Shown: positions 44,090 through 56,072, counted from the first letter of the stretch. The stretch is 64,000 nt of DNA from Tenrec ecaudatus (GCF_050624435.1 NC_134536.1:131904758-131968757), one strand, 5' to 3'. Program-made: numbers and translations. Notes: a model not told the origin generated them from the sequence alone.

Positions 44090-46287
44090 GTTCTTTTTTT
44101 TTATTCTTTTATTGAGAACTCTTACATCTCTTATCACAATCCATACATTCCTCCTTTGTGTTAAGCACATTTGCACATATGCTGCCATCATCATTTTCAA
44201 AGCATTCTCTTCCCACTTGAGCCCCTGATATCAGCTCCCTATTTCTTTCCCTCCCATCCCCTGCCTGCCCTCCCTCATGAACACTTGATAAGTTATCGAT
44301 TATTTTTTCCACATCTTACATTGTCCTCCGTCTCCCCTCACCCATTTTTCTTTCACTCATCCCCCTGGAAGGGGGTTCTAGGTTGATCCTTGTGATTGAT
44401 CCTCCCTTTCTCCCCCCCCCCCACCCTCCCCTAATCCTCTCCTGGTATCTGTACTCTCCTTGTTAGCCCTGAGGGGTTTATCTATCCTGGATTCTCTATG
44501 TTGCAAGTTATCTGCAGCAGTGCATGCTTTGCTCTAATCTGATTGGTAAGGTAGAATTGAGGCCATGATAGTGGGGTTAAGGAAGCACCAAAGAGCTAGA
44601 AGAAAGTTGTGTGTTTCATCAATGATACACTGCACCCTGACTGGCTCATCTCTTCCCTGTGACCCCTCTGTGAGGGCATGTCCAATTATCTACAGATGTG
44701 CATTGGGTCTCCACTCCATGCTCCCTAACCCCAAACCATTCACCTGGGATATGGTTTTATTCTGGGTCTTTGATGCCTGATACCTGATCTCATTGACACC
44801 TCATGATCACACAGGCTGGTGTGCTTCTTCCACGTGGGCTTTGTTGCTTCTGAGCTAGATAGCTGCTTGTTTATCTTCAAGCCTTTAAGACCCCAGACAC
44901 TATATCTTTTGATAGCCGGGCACCATCAGCTTTCTTCACCACATTTGCTTAAGCATCCATTTTGTCTTCAGCGATCATGTTGGGAAGGTGAGCATCACAG
45001 AGTGATGGATTGTTAGAACATAGTGTTCTTGTGTTGAGGGAGTACTTGAGTTGAGGCCCAATGTCCATCTGCATCCTGAATTCTTAACATATACATATGA
45101 GTACATAGTTCTATTCTCCTCTCATTATATATATATGTATTTAGGTCTCTATAAATGTCTTTTGCCTCCTGGTTCTTTCCTCTATTTCATTTTTATTTCC
45201 CTCTCCCACCATCGTGTTTGGCCCTCATTCAGGTTCAGTAATTCCTCGCTAGTACATTGCCCTGGATTAAGCTCCACTAGGCATTCTATGACCTTCCTTC
45301 CATTGATTTTAATTCACCTGTTCTTCCCTTAATCATGGGTTGGTGGCCCCCCTTCCTTTCTCCCACCTCTTCTTCTCCCGTATGCCCCCTGGAACCATTG
45401 GTCCCATTCTTTTCCTCTCTGAATTATTTATCCCACCTATTTTATCTAGATAGACATGCATGCAGATCCATTAATAAGTGCAAAAACCAGACAAAGCCAA
45501 CTAAAACAACAAAGGAAGTCAAAATCAAACAGAAAGCAAGAACAAAATAAAAATAACAAAAAGAAAGCCACTGACAAAAATAGAAAAGCCTATAAATAGT
45601 TAAAGGTCTATTTGTTGGCCTTTACGAGTGTTTTCCAGTTGAGCCTGATGGGGTGCCATGCTCTGTCTCCCAAGTCTATTTTTGGAATTCCCCGGGGGTT
45701 TCAACAGTCTGCTCCCCTGCTGCTCTGTTGCATGCCCCCAGTGCCTTGCCCCAGCATGATGGGGATAGACCGTGCACTGTGTCTCCAGTGCTGTCCCTCA
45801 CAGCATCATGGTTCAGTGAAAGATGCCTTGTCCCGTGGTGGGGCTGGCCCCACAGTCCTCCCTGTGCATTGTCTGCTTTGAGCAGGAACACCGTCCTTGA
45901 GGCTTGGTGGGCCAGGATGTCCTCTCCTTCATCTCCATTCCTTTTCATTTCTCCTGTGTGCTCTAATCTGATGCGCCCCCCTCCCCAAGCTGTAGTCCCA
46001 GTGCTGTCCTCTGAAGTGCATTCTTCTGAGGTGGGGGTGGGTGGGTGTCCACACAGTTGGGGTTGGGGCCAGCCCACAGACTTCTCTATTGGTTCCCTGG
46101 TACGTGTCAGTATGTTGTATCAGGTCTTGGCACATCAGGTTGAAGCTTGGGCTCTCTCTCCCTCTCCTGTAGAGATATAAACAATACCCTCCCCTTGGGT
46201 GGGTTACTGCCCAGCTCCCCCGGTGCCAATGTCTTTTGTTGCTCTGCCTTTCTTTCCCCCTCTTATTTAGTTGGCTGCTGTATGCAT
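44090..46287 (-). mobile_element. L1 3' UTR (2.2 kb)
   Basis: 'ttcttttattgagaactctt' near the left edge is the reversed polyadenylation end. 'ttaagaccccagacactata' and 'agccgggcaccatcagcttt' are mid-UTR landmarks shared with 59850-60120. At 2.2 kb it is far longer than the human L1 3' UTR, in line with other afrotherian L1s as I recall them. Confidence 0.8.
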
Positions 46288-46757
46288 CAGACAAAGGCCT
46301 TATTACTAAAATTAACAATACTCTGCAAGCCTACAATAAGTGAAAAACTGTCCACAGAGGAGGTGGGCAAAGGACCTGAACAGAAGTTTTACTGAGTCTG
46401 AAATCCGAATGGCCAATAAACATATAAGAAAATGTTCCCAATCATTAGCCATAAGTGAAACGCAAATTAAAACAACTATGAGATATCACCTGACACCCTC
46501 AAAGATAGCCAAAAAATCAGAAAGTAACAAGTGTTGGAGGGCTATGGGAGATAGAAACTCTTGTCCACTGCTGGTGGACCTGTAGGTGTGTACAGCCATT
46601 ATGGAAATCAATTTGGTGATCTCTAAAGCAGATGGAAATCGAGCTATCATACGACCCAGCAATCCCATTACTGGGCATATAGGCAGAAGAGGCAATAAAC
46701 AAACCACAGCCAGACATCTGTGCTCCAATGTTCATTGCGGCACAGTTCACAATTTTA
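46287..46757 (+). pseudogene. Inverted segment of L1 ORF2 (C-terminal region)
   Basis: On the plus strand this encodes recognisable L1 ORF2 motifs in order: SDKGLI-like near 46290, 'QIKTTMRYHLTP' near 46460-46500, 'CWRAMGD' near 46530, then 'PAIPLLGI'-like sequence near 46655. Flanking L1 sequence on both sides is on the minus strand. Frames are broken by stops. It is inverted relative to its own element, with parts of ORF2 missing on either side. Confidence 0.8.
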
Positions 46758-46784
46758 AGATGTACCCTTCCCTGTTTCTGATAG

Positions 46785-49716
46785 CCTATGTATTCCCTGT
46801 GCCCAGGTTCTCAGGTTTGTCCCAATTCCCTCATTAATGGTGCTAATTGGGGTTTTACCTCAATATCTAGGATCCACCTTGAGTTTATTCTTGTGCATAA
46901 AATGAGATAAGGGTCTTGCTTCATTTTTCTGCAGGTAGATATCCATTTTTTCCAGCACCACTTATTGAAGAGGGCATCTGCTTCCCACTTGATATTTTGG
47001 GGGCCCTTATCAAAAATGAGTTGCATGTATGCTGATGTTTTTATTTCTAGGTTTTCAGCTCTTTTCCATTGGTCTGAATATCTGTTGTTATACTAGTACC
47101 ACACTGTTTTGACCACTGTGGTTGTATAATATGTGCTAAAGTCAGGTAGAGCAAGCCCTCCCACTTTGTCCTTCTTCTTGAAGAGTTCTCTGCTGATTCT
47201 GGGATTCTTCCCTCTCCACATGAAGCTGGTAATCAGTTTTTAACCAATTCTTTGAAGAAGGATGATATTATTCATATCAGGATCGCATTAAACATATATG
47301 GTGCCTTGGGAAGAACTGACATCTTTACTATATTGAGACTTCCATTGCACAAGCATGGGATATTCTTCCATTTGTTGAGGTCACTCTTGGTCTCTTGTAA
47401 TAGTGTTCTGTAGTTTTTCTAGTACAAATCTGGTTATTTTTAGTCAGGTATGTCCCTAGATATTTCCATTTGTGCTTGGCTATTGTAAAAGGTACTACCT
47501 TTTAAATTGCCTTTTCTATTATCTTGTCTGATGTGCATAGCAGTCCAATAGATTTCTGTTTATTGATCTTGTATCCTGTCACTCTGCTATATTCCTCTGT
47601 CACATCCAACACTCCACTTGTGGAGTTTGGGGGATTTGCAATATATAAAATCATATTGTCTGAGAATAATGACAGTTTCACCTATCCCACGCCAGATGAA
47701 TAGCTTTGATGTCCTTTTATTGTCTTATGTTGTTAGCTAGGACATCCAGTACAATGTTAAATAGGCGTAGTGACAAGGGGCACCCTTGTCTGGTCTCCTT
47801 TTTCAGTGGAATTGCTTTTGTCTTTTCTCCATTGATTACCACGTTGGCTGCTGGTTTTTCATATATAGCTTATATAATATTGAGGAATTTCCCTTCTATT
47901 CCTATCTTCTTAAGTAGGAATGGGTGGTGGATGTTGTTGAATTCTTTTTCCACATCTATCAATATTATCATGTGGTTCTTATAATTTTTCCCATCAATAT
48001 AGCGAATGCTAATGGTCTTTCATATGTTGAACCATCCCAACATCCCTGGTATGAATCCCACTCGGTCATGATGAATTATTTTTTTATATGCTTTTGTATC
48101 CTATTAGCCAGTATTTTGTTAAGGATTTTTGCATCGATGTTCATTAGGGATATTGATTTGTAGTTACCAATTCTTGTGGGATCCTTGCCTACTTTAGGTA
48201 TCAGAGTTATACTAGGTTCACAGAAAGAGTTTTGGGAGTTTTCCATCTTTTTCTATGTTCTAGAAGAGTTCGTGTAGGATTGGTGTCAGTTCTTCCCTGA
48301 ATGCTTGGTAGCACTCTCCTGTGAAGCCATCTGGCCTGGGGGATATTTTTGGTGGCAATGCCTGGATAACCTTATCTCTTTCTTCCATTGCTATGGGTCT
48401 ATTGAGGTTCTTGACGTCCATCAGGGATAATGTATGGATTGTTTTTCCAAGTATTTGTCCATGTCTTCCAAGTTGTTGAATTTGTTAGCGTACAGGCCTC
48501 CATACTGGTGTAATTATCCTTTTGATTCCATAAGGATCCTTTGTTATGTCCCCTCTTTCATCCCTCATACTTGCTATTGAAATTTTTCCTTCCTTTATTT
48601 GGGTAGGTTTCCCAATGGTCTATCAATTCTGTTAATCCTTTCAAAGAATCAACTTTGAACTGCATTAATTTCTTCCATAGTGTTCTTGTCTTCCCTCTCC
48701 TGTATCTCAGCTCTGATTTTTATTATTTCTTTCCCTTTGCTATCGTAGGATTGTTCTGTTGACTCTTCTCTAATTGGTTTAAGTTTTGTGCCACCATATC
48801 AACCACAAGTCTCTCTTCCCTTTTCATATATGTATGCATTGCTATCAGTCTTTCTCTGATAATTGCTTTTGCTGTATCCCAAAGCTTTTGGTATGTCGTA
48901 TTTTCATTCTTATGGTTTCTAGAAACTTCCTGATTTCATTTCTGGTCTGGGCCAATATCCATTCTGTTTGCAATAGAGAATTATTCACCCTCCAATTGTT
49001 TGCCCTTGTTTTCTTCATCTTCCTTCTGTTGATTTCCAGCCTTATGGCACAATGGTTGGAGAGACACCTGTTTAATCTCTATTTGCTTGCATTTACTTAG
49101 GTTCAACTTGTGTCCCAGCATGTGGGCTATCTCTGAGTATGTGCCATGTGGGATTAAAAAGAATGTGAATTGGTTTGCATTTGGGTGGAAAGCTCTGAGA
49201 ATATCTATCATGTAAAGTCATCCAGTTGTGATGCTTATATCTGTAGTCACCTTGTTGAGTTACTTTTCCAGTGATCTGTCTTTTTCAGTGAGTGGTGTAT
49301 TAAAGTCACCTACTATAATTGTTGATTGTTATTTATTTTTGCATCTTTTGGAGTTCGTGATTCATGAATTTCGTGGGTCTCTCATTGGGCATGTATATAT
49401 TTATTATGCTCAATGGTTTTTGGTATATTGTTCCCCTGAACATTATATAGTGCCCCTCCAGTCTCTTGATATGGCCTGTATCTTGAGAACAATTTGTCAG
49501 ATATTAAGATTGCTACCCCTGCTTATTTTGCATTGCCATTTGCTTGGTATATTTTTCTCCAGCCTTTAATTCTCAACCTGTTTTTTTCTGCAAACTTGAG
49601 ATGTGTCTCCTGAACAGATCAATAGGTTATATTTTCTGAGTCAGTCTGTTAGCCTCTGAGTTAAGTCCATTGCTATTCAGTGTTATTACATCTATCTGTG
49701 GAATCTGTGATGTCAT
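46785..49716 (-). pseudogene. L1 ORF2 pseudogene (endonuclease and reverse transcriptase)
   Basis: ORF2 would encode the endonuclease/reverse transcriptase that nicks DNA and copies L1 RNA. The start ATG is at about 49716, followed by a 'LNSNGLNS' motif typical of the endonuclease N-terminus. At about 49110-49145 'HGTYSEIAHMLGHK' shows the usual catalytic Asp of 'IDH' changed to Ala (GAC to GCC). At about 47655-47666 the RT motif FADD reads FSDN, losing the second catalytic Asp. The C-terminal 'FNKWCWKKW' lies near 46940-46970. Many stops and frameshifts break the frame. The last part is missing or inverted (46287-46757). Confidence 0.88.
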
Positions 49717-49845
49717 CTTTTACCTTTTGTGTTGAGTGTTTTCCTACCTACCTATTTTATCAATTTGTATTGCATGTATGTGTGTGGTTCCTTCTTGCCT
49801 TATTTCCACTATTGAGCTAATGCTATCCTGGGGGCTATTTTCTCT

Positions 49846-50760
49846 TTATTGCTGTCTGGGTGGAGTTCCATGTAATAGCCTCTTATTAGCACTTGGTGAA
49901 TGTTGATCTTCTGGCCATACTGGGTCGGCAAGAATATTTTGTAGAGCTGGGTTTCTTTTTATGTATGCCTTGAGTGTTTCCTTCTCTGGGATTCTTACTT
50001 CTCCATCTATGTTAATAGATAATTTGGCCAAGTATAGCATTCTTGGGTTTCAATCTTTTTCCTTCAATTTTCGGAATATGTTACTCCATTCCATCCTCTT
50101 CTTCATCGTGTCCACTGATAGGTCTGAATGTATCTTATTTGGGTACCTTTATAAGTGATTATTTGTTTTTCCCTAGCTGCTCTTATGATTTTCTCCTTTT
50201 CCTCATAGTTGGGCAATTTTACAAGTATGTCTTGGTAAATTCTTCTTGGAATTCAGTATGGCTGGTGTTCTTTCAGCCTCCTGAATGGTTGCCTGGTTTT
50301 CATTTATTATGCTGGGGAAGTTTTCCTCTAAGAATGCACTCGCTATTTTCACTGTTGATGTCCTTTTTGCGTGTCTTGTTCAAGTATTCCAATTATTCTA
50401 ATGTTGTTCCTCTTCATAGCATTAGATATGGCTCTCAGGTTTTCTTCAGCTTCTCTGATTGTCTTATTTGACTCTTTTCCCCATTTGTTGTGGTTTGCTT
50501 GAGTATCCTCTAGGTCACTGGTGTGATTCTCTGCCTCCTCAAGTCTGTTAATTTCCTACCGGATTTTTGTTATTCCATCCCTTAAAGCTTGTATTTCCCT
50601 GTGGTGTCTTGCATTTATCTCCTTTATCATTTCATCCTTCTTATGTATTGCTTTCCTCATATCCTGTATGACTCCAAGCAGCATTCTGAAAATTTCTTTC
50701 TGTGGCAGGTCAAGGTCTGCTTTTTCTATGCATATAGTTAGGTTCATGACTTCATTGTCT
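49846..50760 (-). pseudogene. L1 ORF1 pseudogene (RNA-binding protein)
   Basis: ORF1 protein normally trimerises through a coiled coil and binds L1 RNA. The N-terminal side (50556-50747) is charged and heptad-like ('DMRKAIHKKDEMIKEINA'). The C-terminal domain (49846-50040) has 'LYLAKLSINIDGE', matching the family's 'ILYPAKLSFKIDGE'. Frames are broken between them. It lies upstream of ORF2 on the same strand, as expected. Confidence 0.8.
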
Positions 50761-50769
50761 AATATTTCT

Positions 50770-52735
50770 CCTGCGTTTTCATTGAGGCTGTTTTGGCTGG
50801 TTGCTATTTACATGTTGTTTTACAGAAGCCTTGCACCATCTTCCACAGTGGAAGAGCACTGGGCTTTCTCTTGGGGAACTCGTATGAGTGCTTCTACAAA
50901 TTACCTGCAGGTAGCTTCCCTGCTGTATCTTTCTGTGGTTTTACTATTACCCTAGCTTGGCCGGTATTCCATTATTTTTTGATAGTCCTCTCATGGGACG
51001 CTGGTTGGGTGGTTGTGGACCCATGAGGGTGGCATTTCACTGGCTGATTTCTCAGTAAGCTGTGGTAGTGTGTCTCACAGTGCTTGGAGCACTGTGGGTG
51101 GTGTGTGGTGTTTCCCTCTGCAATTAGAGTGATGGGTAAGGCATGCCGTGTACTCTCCTTATTGTAGAGCACCATAGATGGCAGGCAGAATTACTCTAGT
51201 TGGAGAAATTACTGTGGCAGTTGGACAGATGTTCCCGCACCAGCGTGGAGCACCAATTACGGTGAGCAGGAATTTCCTCAGTCACTTGTAGGGCCTTGGG
51301 GTGTAGGCTGTAGTTCCTCCAGCCATTTGAAGGGGAGATCCCCTAGTCACTTGGGGTATGGTGGAGGATGGGCGTGATTTCCTCATCTACGTGTAAAGCC
51401 AAGTGCAGACACTAGATTCCCCAATTGGGCTGTCAGTGTTGCCTTAGGTGCATGGGAGTGACCTGGAGGCCTGTAGTGTCTTGTGAAAGGAAAGAGAGGT
51501 AGAAGAGTAGAAATAGAGAGATAAACAACAAAGACAAGAGCAAAAATAAAATGCAAACTAACACACGCAATGCAGACCAAACAAAAGTAAAAACAGTCAC
51601 AAAAGAAAACAATATAAAAGGAAAACTGAATCTGCCGAGACTGTGGCAGGAAAGAAAGAAGAGATAGAAAAAGAGGAAAAATGAAGAAAAAGTGAAAGAA
51701 GAAGAGAAGAATGGAAAACAGAGGGAAAATAAAGAGATAGCTGAGCCCCATGCCATGCCATGTGTAGCACTGCCTAGTGCCAGGTGCATATCTGTCTGAG
51801 GGGGCAGGCTGGAACTCTCACTACCGGGTGGGTGGAGTTGCCCTAGGCAGAGGGTAGGGTTGAAAATCAGCGGTGGTCTGTGGAAGGAAAGAGCGGGGGA
51901 GGAGAGAAACACAAGAGAAAAAGAAAGACAGAAATAGGAAGAAGGGGAAGAAAACACTACTGTGCTTGCTAAGATTGACTGTAGTGGGAAAGAGAGAAGA
52001 AAAATAAAGAGTAAAGAGAGTTAATCCCTGATCATCTGAACATGGGGCCAGAGGTGTTTAAACCCTGCCCCATGGTAGCAGGTTGGTGTGCCCTTTTAGT
52101 GCAGGGTCCCACCAGTGCTGGGTGGAATTTACCTCATTGACAAGAGCACTGTAGAGGCCAGACAGGTTTCCACAGCAGTGCCAAGTGCTTTAGAGACCTG
52201 TCACAGCTGCCTTGTGTGGTATGAAGTGCTCTCACAGAGGACTGGCTGGAGTTCCTCCTGCTATTTGGGTTGAGTTGTCCTAGGTGGAGGGTAGTTTCCC
52301 AGAAGCCAGCATTGGTGGATGAAAGGAAAGAGGAGAGAATAGGAAAAAGAAGTTAAAAAGAAAGAAAAAGAAAAGAAAACTAGGCCAGTTGAGACTGACT
52401 GGGGTGGGGAAGATAGAAGGGCAAGAGAATAAAGGGAGAAGAAAAAAATGGAAGTAAGGAGGTCACGGAGGCTTGATCACCTGACTATGGGCTTGGATGA
52501 GTTCCAACCCTGCCTCAAGGTAGCAGGGTGGTGTGGCCACTTGTGTAGGTTCCCACAGATGCAGAGGCCAGGCAGTGGTTCCTGCAGCGGTATTGAGTGC
52601 TAGAGTTCACCTTGCAGCAGGGTGGGGGTGGGGTGGTGCTCTCTCAGCCCTGTGTAGGGCCCCAGGAGAGTCAAGACCTCCCCAGCTGTGTGTAGGATCA
52701 CTGGGCATGGAACTGGGCTTATTGTCCTCTCTGGT
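50770..52735 (-). repeat. L1 5' UTR with about 0.4-kb tandem monomers
   Basis: A purine-rich motif around 'ggaaagag' recurs near 51487, 51883 and 52322, and a second block ('ccctgcccc' or 'ccctgcctc', 'ggtagcagg') recurs near 52065 and 52505. The spacing of about 396 and 439 bp implies imperfect tandem monomers, as in the promoter regions of rodent L1. It would hold the L1 promoter. Boundaries are approximate. Confidence 0.6.
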
Positions 52736-52740
52736 TTTTT

Positions 52741-53248
52741 AAAAAATCATATTTATTGGGAGTTCTTACAGCTCTTATAATATCCCATACATCAATGGTA
52801 TCAAGCATATTTGTACAAATGTTGACATCATTATTTACAAAACATTTTCCACTTGAGCCCTTGGTATCAGCTTCTCTTTTATCCACTTCTTTCCCACTCC
52901 AACCCTTGTGAATCCTTGATTAATTATATATTGTTATTATCATTTTGTATCTTACCCTGTCCATTGTTCCCCTTCACTCACTTGATGGGGAATACGGCAC
53001 AAATATACCCACAGAGAGGGTATTGTTTATGTTTTCACAGGATGGGGAGAGAGGTACCAGACCCTATCCTGGAACACCAAGCCTTGAGGGCAATACACTG
53101 GCATGGAGCAGCGAACTAACAGAGAGGACAATAGGAGCTGACCCAAGTAGAGCTATGTTGACCCGCTCCACAGAAGAAGGGAATACAGAGGACAGTAGTG
53201 AAGATATAGCCTGGGGAGAGAGGCACGTCTGTTCAGACCACACAGTGA

Positions 53249-53307
<59 letters not shown>

Positions 53308-53388
53308 CAGAGACAGAGAGAGAACCTCAACATGGCCCACCAAGTCCCGGGGATGACATCCTCTTGGAGCAGCCAATGCACAGAGAGT
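52741..53388. mobile_element. Twin-primed L1 3' stub
   Basis: 52741-52985 is an L1 3' end on the minus strand ('atatttattgggagttctta', 'catttgtacaaatgttgaca'). 52990-53260 is L1 3' UTR on the plus strand ('gagagggtattgtttatgtt', 'ggtaccagaccctatcctgg'). This change of strand is the usual mark of 5' inversion by twin priming. The right edge meets the 12-bp TSD at 53389. Confidence 0.65.
53258..53322 (+). repeat. (GA)n and (GACA)n-like microsatellite
   Basis: A GAGAGA run passes into GAGACA units. Arg-Glu frames across it are artefacts. Confidence 0.95.
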
Positions 53389-53488
53389 CTTTGTAAATCT
53401 TTATAGCAACAGAGAGGTTCATCCTTCTGTCTCAGGGTAGCTGCTGGGTTTGAACCCCCACCTTTGCTGCTAGCAGTCCAAATAAATC
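53389..53488 (-). mobile_element. AfroSINE right half, split by L1
   Basis: 'ctttgtaaatctttatagca', 'gaggttcatccttctgtctc' and 'tgctgctagcagtccaaata' complete the SINE begun at 43998. Confidence 0.8.
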
Positions 53489-53654
53489 CCAAGATCGTTT
53501 GATGCAAATCTAGGGTAATGGCTGATAACTTGGTGATGTCGAGACCTATGGAACCGGCCAGTCGAGCTGGTGTAGAAGAGTTGTTGATTCAGTGGAAGGA
53601 TTGTAATCCTTGAGAGCACAGTTGACAAGGATGAGGCCAAGCCTGGATATTAGG

Positions 53655-53885
53655 TTATTAGTAGATGGTATAGCAAAGTGATTCAGAGAAGAGATTCTGG
53701 AACCTGAGTGTGAATCCTGACTTCACCAAGTAGTCATAATCTTATGCAAGGAACTCAACTTGTCTTAGCCTCAGTTTCCCCATTTATGAAATGATGTCCC
53801 AGTAGTATTTACTTCAGGGTGGTTGGGGGAATTTAGCACTTTAACATATTAAAGAGCTTACACCAGTGCCTGACTCATGTGATGT
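53655..53885 (+). mobile_element. MIR SINE relic, near full length
   Basis: 'agattctggaacctgagtgt', 'gcctcagtttccccatttat', 'ttaaagagcttacaccagtg' and 'cctgactcatg' follow the whole MIR consensus order. Confidence 0.85.
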
Positions 53886-55295
53886 CAGGGTAAGCAAATA
53901 TTGTTAATAGGCTCTTTCACAGAAAAACATTCTAGAATTAAAAGTGAGAATGGAACTACCAAATGGTGTGTATGGGCACCGAGATCATGAGGGAGGCAAA
54001 CAGCCAGTAATGGCCCTTTTATTGAGCAGGGCTGGGCCCTTCTGCAGGGATGATCCCAAAGGGTAGAGAAGGGCGAGTCCTGATGGCAGATCTGAGTGAA
54101 GTCTGAACTCTTGGATCCAAATGAATGATGGCTCTGGCCTGGCCTGGAAGTCCTCTTGGCTCAAAAGCAATACCATGTGCCACCTAGGGGTTCAAACGGT
54201 CTGATCAGTCATGACTGACACAGGGACACCCGTCTGGACCCAAAGTGCGTCAGTGTCGGTGAATTGGAATGTAGGCAGGACAGGAAACGTCGTGGGTCAC
54301 AGAAACATAGATCTCCTTCTTTGGCGACCACAGCAGCATCAGACTACACAGCAACCAAATCTCTTCCCCAGCTGAGTCAGATACCTGGCTGCTTTGAGTG
54401 GGTGTCATTCTCCACAGTCCTGGCACTGCCTCAAGGTCACGCATCGGGATGCCTCAAAGGGATCATCACTCCTCTTCTCCACCAGCACATTTCCCGGTTC
54501 TGGTTAGTGCCCCGGCTCAGCCAAACTTTAAAACGTCACGTCTGCTTTTGTCTCGTTTCATTGGTCGTGGGAGCCATGGTTTGAAGCCCTGGTTCAAAAC
54601 ACTATAAAATCCCTTGCAACGCTATTGGAGCAGTAAAAATAGTGAGTGGTCCGGAGGCTACTCAGAAATAGAACCAACTGTCTTCCCCTAATGAGCCACC
54701 AGACACAGCATTTAATTAAAACCACGTGGGCATCCCGAGAACACAGACTGAAGGAGTGTGGAGACTTGGGGTGACACCCATTTGTTAGGACGGAGGGGTC
54801 CCTCCTAGACCAGGAAGACCCCGCCTCCTCCACCCCCACCAAAACCTTGCATGGAAGTGACAGCTGCCAAGAAACATCCCAGCTGTCTTCACTCTCGTCC
54901 TCCTCCAGAGGTCACCTATCACCGCCCCCTCCTCTGACTCTTTGGATATCCCTGGTCACAATAATCGAGACCATAATTTGGTGCTTGGCGGCTGGCCACA
55001 CTTTTCTGATCCTTTTTTTTTTTTTTATGAGATGCTGCTTGTGAAAGAGCTTCCAAAGCCAAGGACGTTTGAGAAATGGTGTGATTTGCAGACGGTCCTC
55101 CCTACCAGGAAGGTTGCAATGAACATGGGCATTGGAAAGGTCTCCCCAAACCCTGGTGTACAAAATCTTGCTTAGCTAACCCAGAGTTTCCCAACATTTC
55201 TGACTGTGGAATCTCTTTTTCATTTTACATAACACCAGCAAGCAATATGGGGGTGCAGGGGAAAGTCTCTGGAAACATCAGGGTGGCAGAAACCC
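53886..55295. other. Unique sequence without recognised gene
   Basis: No exon was recognised. The stretch at about 54950-55160, with 'ataatcgagaccataatttg', is non-repetitive and could be conserved non-coding DNA. A T-rich run lies at 55014-55026. Confidence 0.4.
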
Positions 55296-55425
55296 ATGTG
55301 CCGAGTCACTGAATCTCTCTAAATTGTTCTTCATACAGTACAGGGATGAATACCTACCATGCAGAGTACTTGAGGTAAATGTAAAACACCCAGCACCGTG
55401 CCTGGTATACATCCAGCAAGCAATA
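55296..55425 (+). mobile_element. MIR SINE relic
   Basis: 'agtcactgaatctctctaaa', 'acagtacagggatgaatacc' and 'cccagcaccgtgcctggtat' match MIR. Confidence 0.6.
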
Positions 55426-55439
55426 TGTTATTTACCTAG

Positions 55440-55602
55440 GAGCCTTCTGGATTCAATGTTGGGCTGCTAACTACAAGGTTAGCAGTTCAAACCCACTAGT
55501 CCCTCCATGGGAGAAAGATGAGCTCTCTGTCCCCATAAAGACAGTCTTAGAAACCCTATCTCGGCTCTCTCTGAGTCAGAATCAACTCGATGGCAGCGCA
55601 CA
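55440..55602 (+). mobile_element. AfroSINE
   Basis: 'ttgggctgctaactacaagg', 'catgggagaaagatgagctc' and 'agtcagaatcaactcgatgg' are well preserved. Confidence 0.85.
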
Positions 55603-55637
55603 CGGTTTTCAGAAGGGTGATTGTTATTTATAGAATC

Positions 55638-55769
55638 TCCAGTCCTTGAGTGGCCCAAATGGTTCAGGCTACAGCTACTAACTGAAAGGTTGGCAGTTCT
55701 AACCCGCTTACAAGTTCCTCAGAAGAGAGATCTGGCCACCTCTTTCCATAAGCTTCAACCAAGAAAACC
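55638..55769 (+). mobile_element. AfroSINE left part, split by L1 stub
   Basis: 'ctactaactgaaaggttggc' with 'agaagagagatctggccacc' is followed by the L1 stub at 55770. Confidence 0.7.
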
Positions 55770-56048
55770 TCCTCCCTGGGGAACTGACAACAGAAAAATG
55801 GGTGAAGAGAGATGTTGGACAGTGCAAGATATGAAAAAAATAATAATTTATAAATCATCAAGGGTTCATGAGGGACAGGGGAGCGGGGAGGGAGGGGACA
55901 AATGAGGGCTTAAGCCAGGGGCTTAAGTGGAGAGCAAATGTTTTGAGAATGATGAGGGTAATGAATGTACAAATGTTCTTTACCCAATTGATGTATATAT
56001 GGGTTGTGATAAGAGTTATATGAGCCCCTAATAAAATGATTTTAAAAA
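55770..56048 (+). mobile_element. Short L1 3' stub with TSD
   Basis: 'tcctccctggggaactgaca' to 'gcccctaataaaatg' and an A tract is the last 280 bp of L1. It is flanked by the direct repeat AAGAAAACC (55761-55769 and 56049-56057), so the insertion interrupts the SINE. Confidence 0.85.
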
Positions 56049-56072
56049 AAGAAAACCCAAATCTCTCCATGG

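Larger units (their letters stand above)
44073..53388 (-). mobile_element. 9.3-kb L1 complex inserted in a SINE
   Basis: The segment is bounded by the 12-bp direct repeat CTTTGTAAATCT (44061-44072 and 53389-53400), inside a SINE whose two halves resume on either side. From left to right: a T-rich tail; L1 3' UTR (minus, about 44090-46287); an inverted ORF2 piece (plus, about 46287-46757); ORF2 and ORF1 (minus); 5' UTR to about 52735; then another L1 3' end (minus, 52741-52985) and an inverted L1 3'-UTR piece (plus, 52990-53260). My reading is a first twin-primed L1 stub with a second, longer L1 inserted in its A/T tail. The order of events is inference. Confidence 0.8.

Noticed and set aside
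45653..46318. ORFs of 130-175 codons on both strands
   Set aside because: They lie in L1 3' UTR sequence, with no match to L1 proteins.
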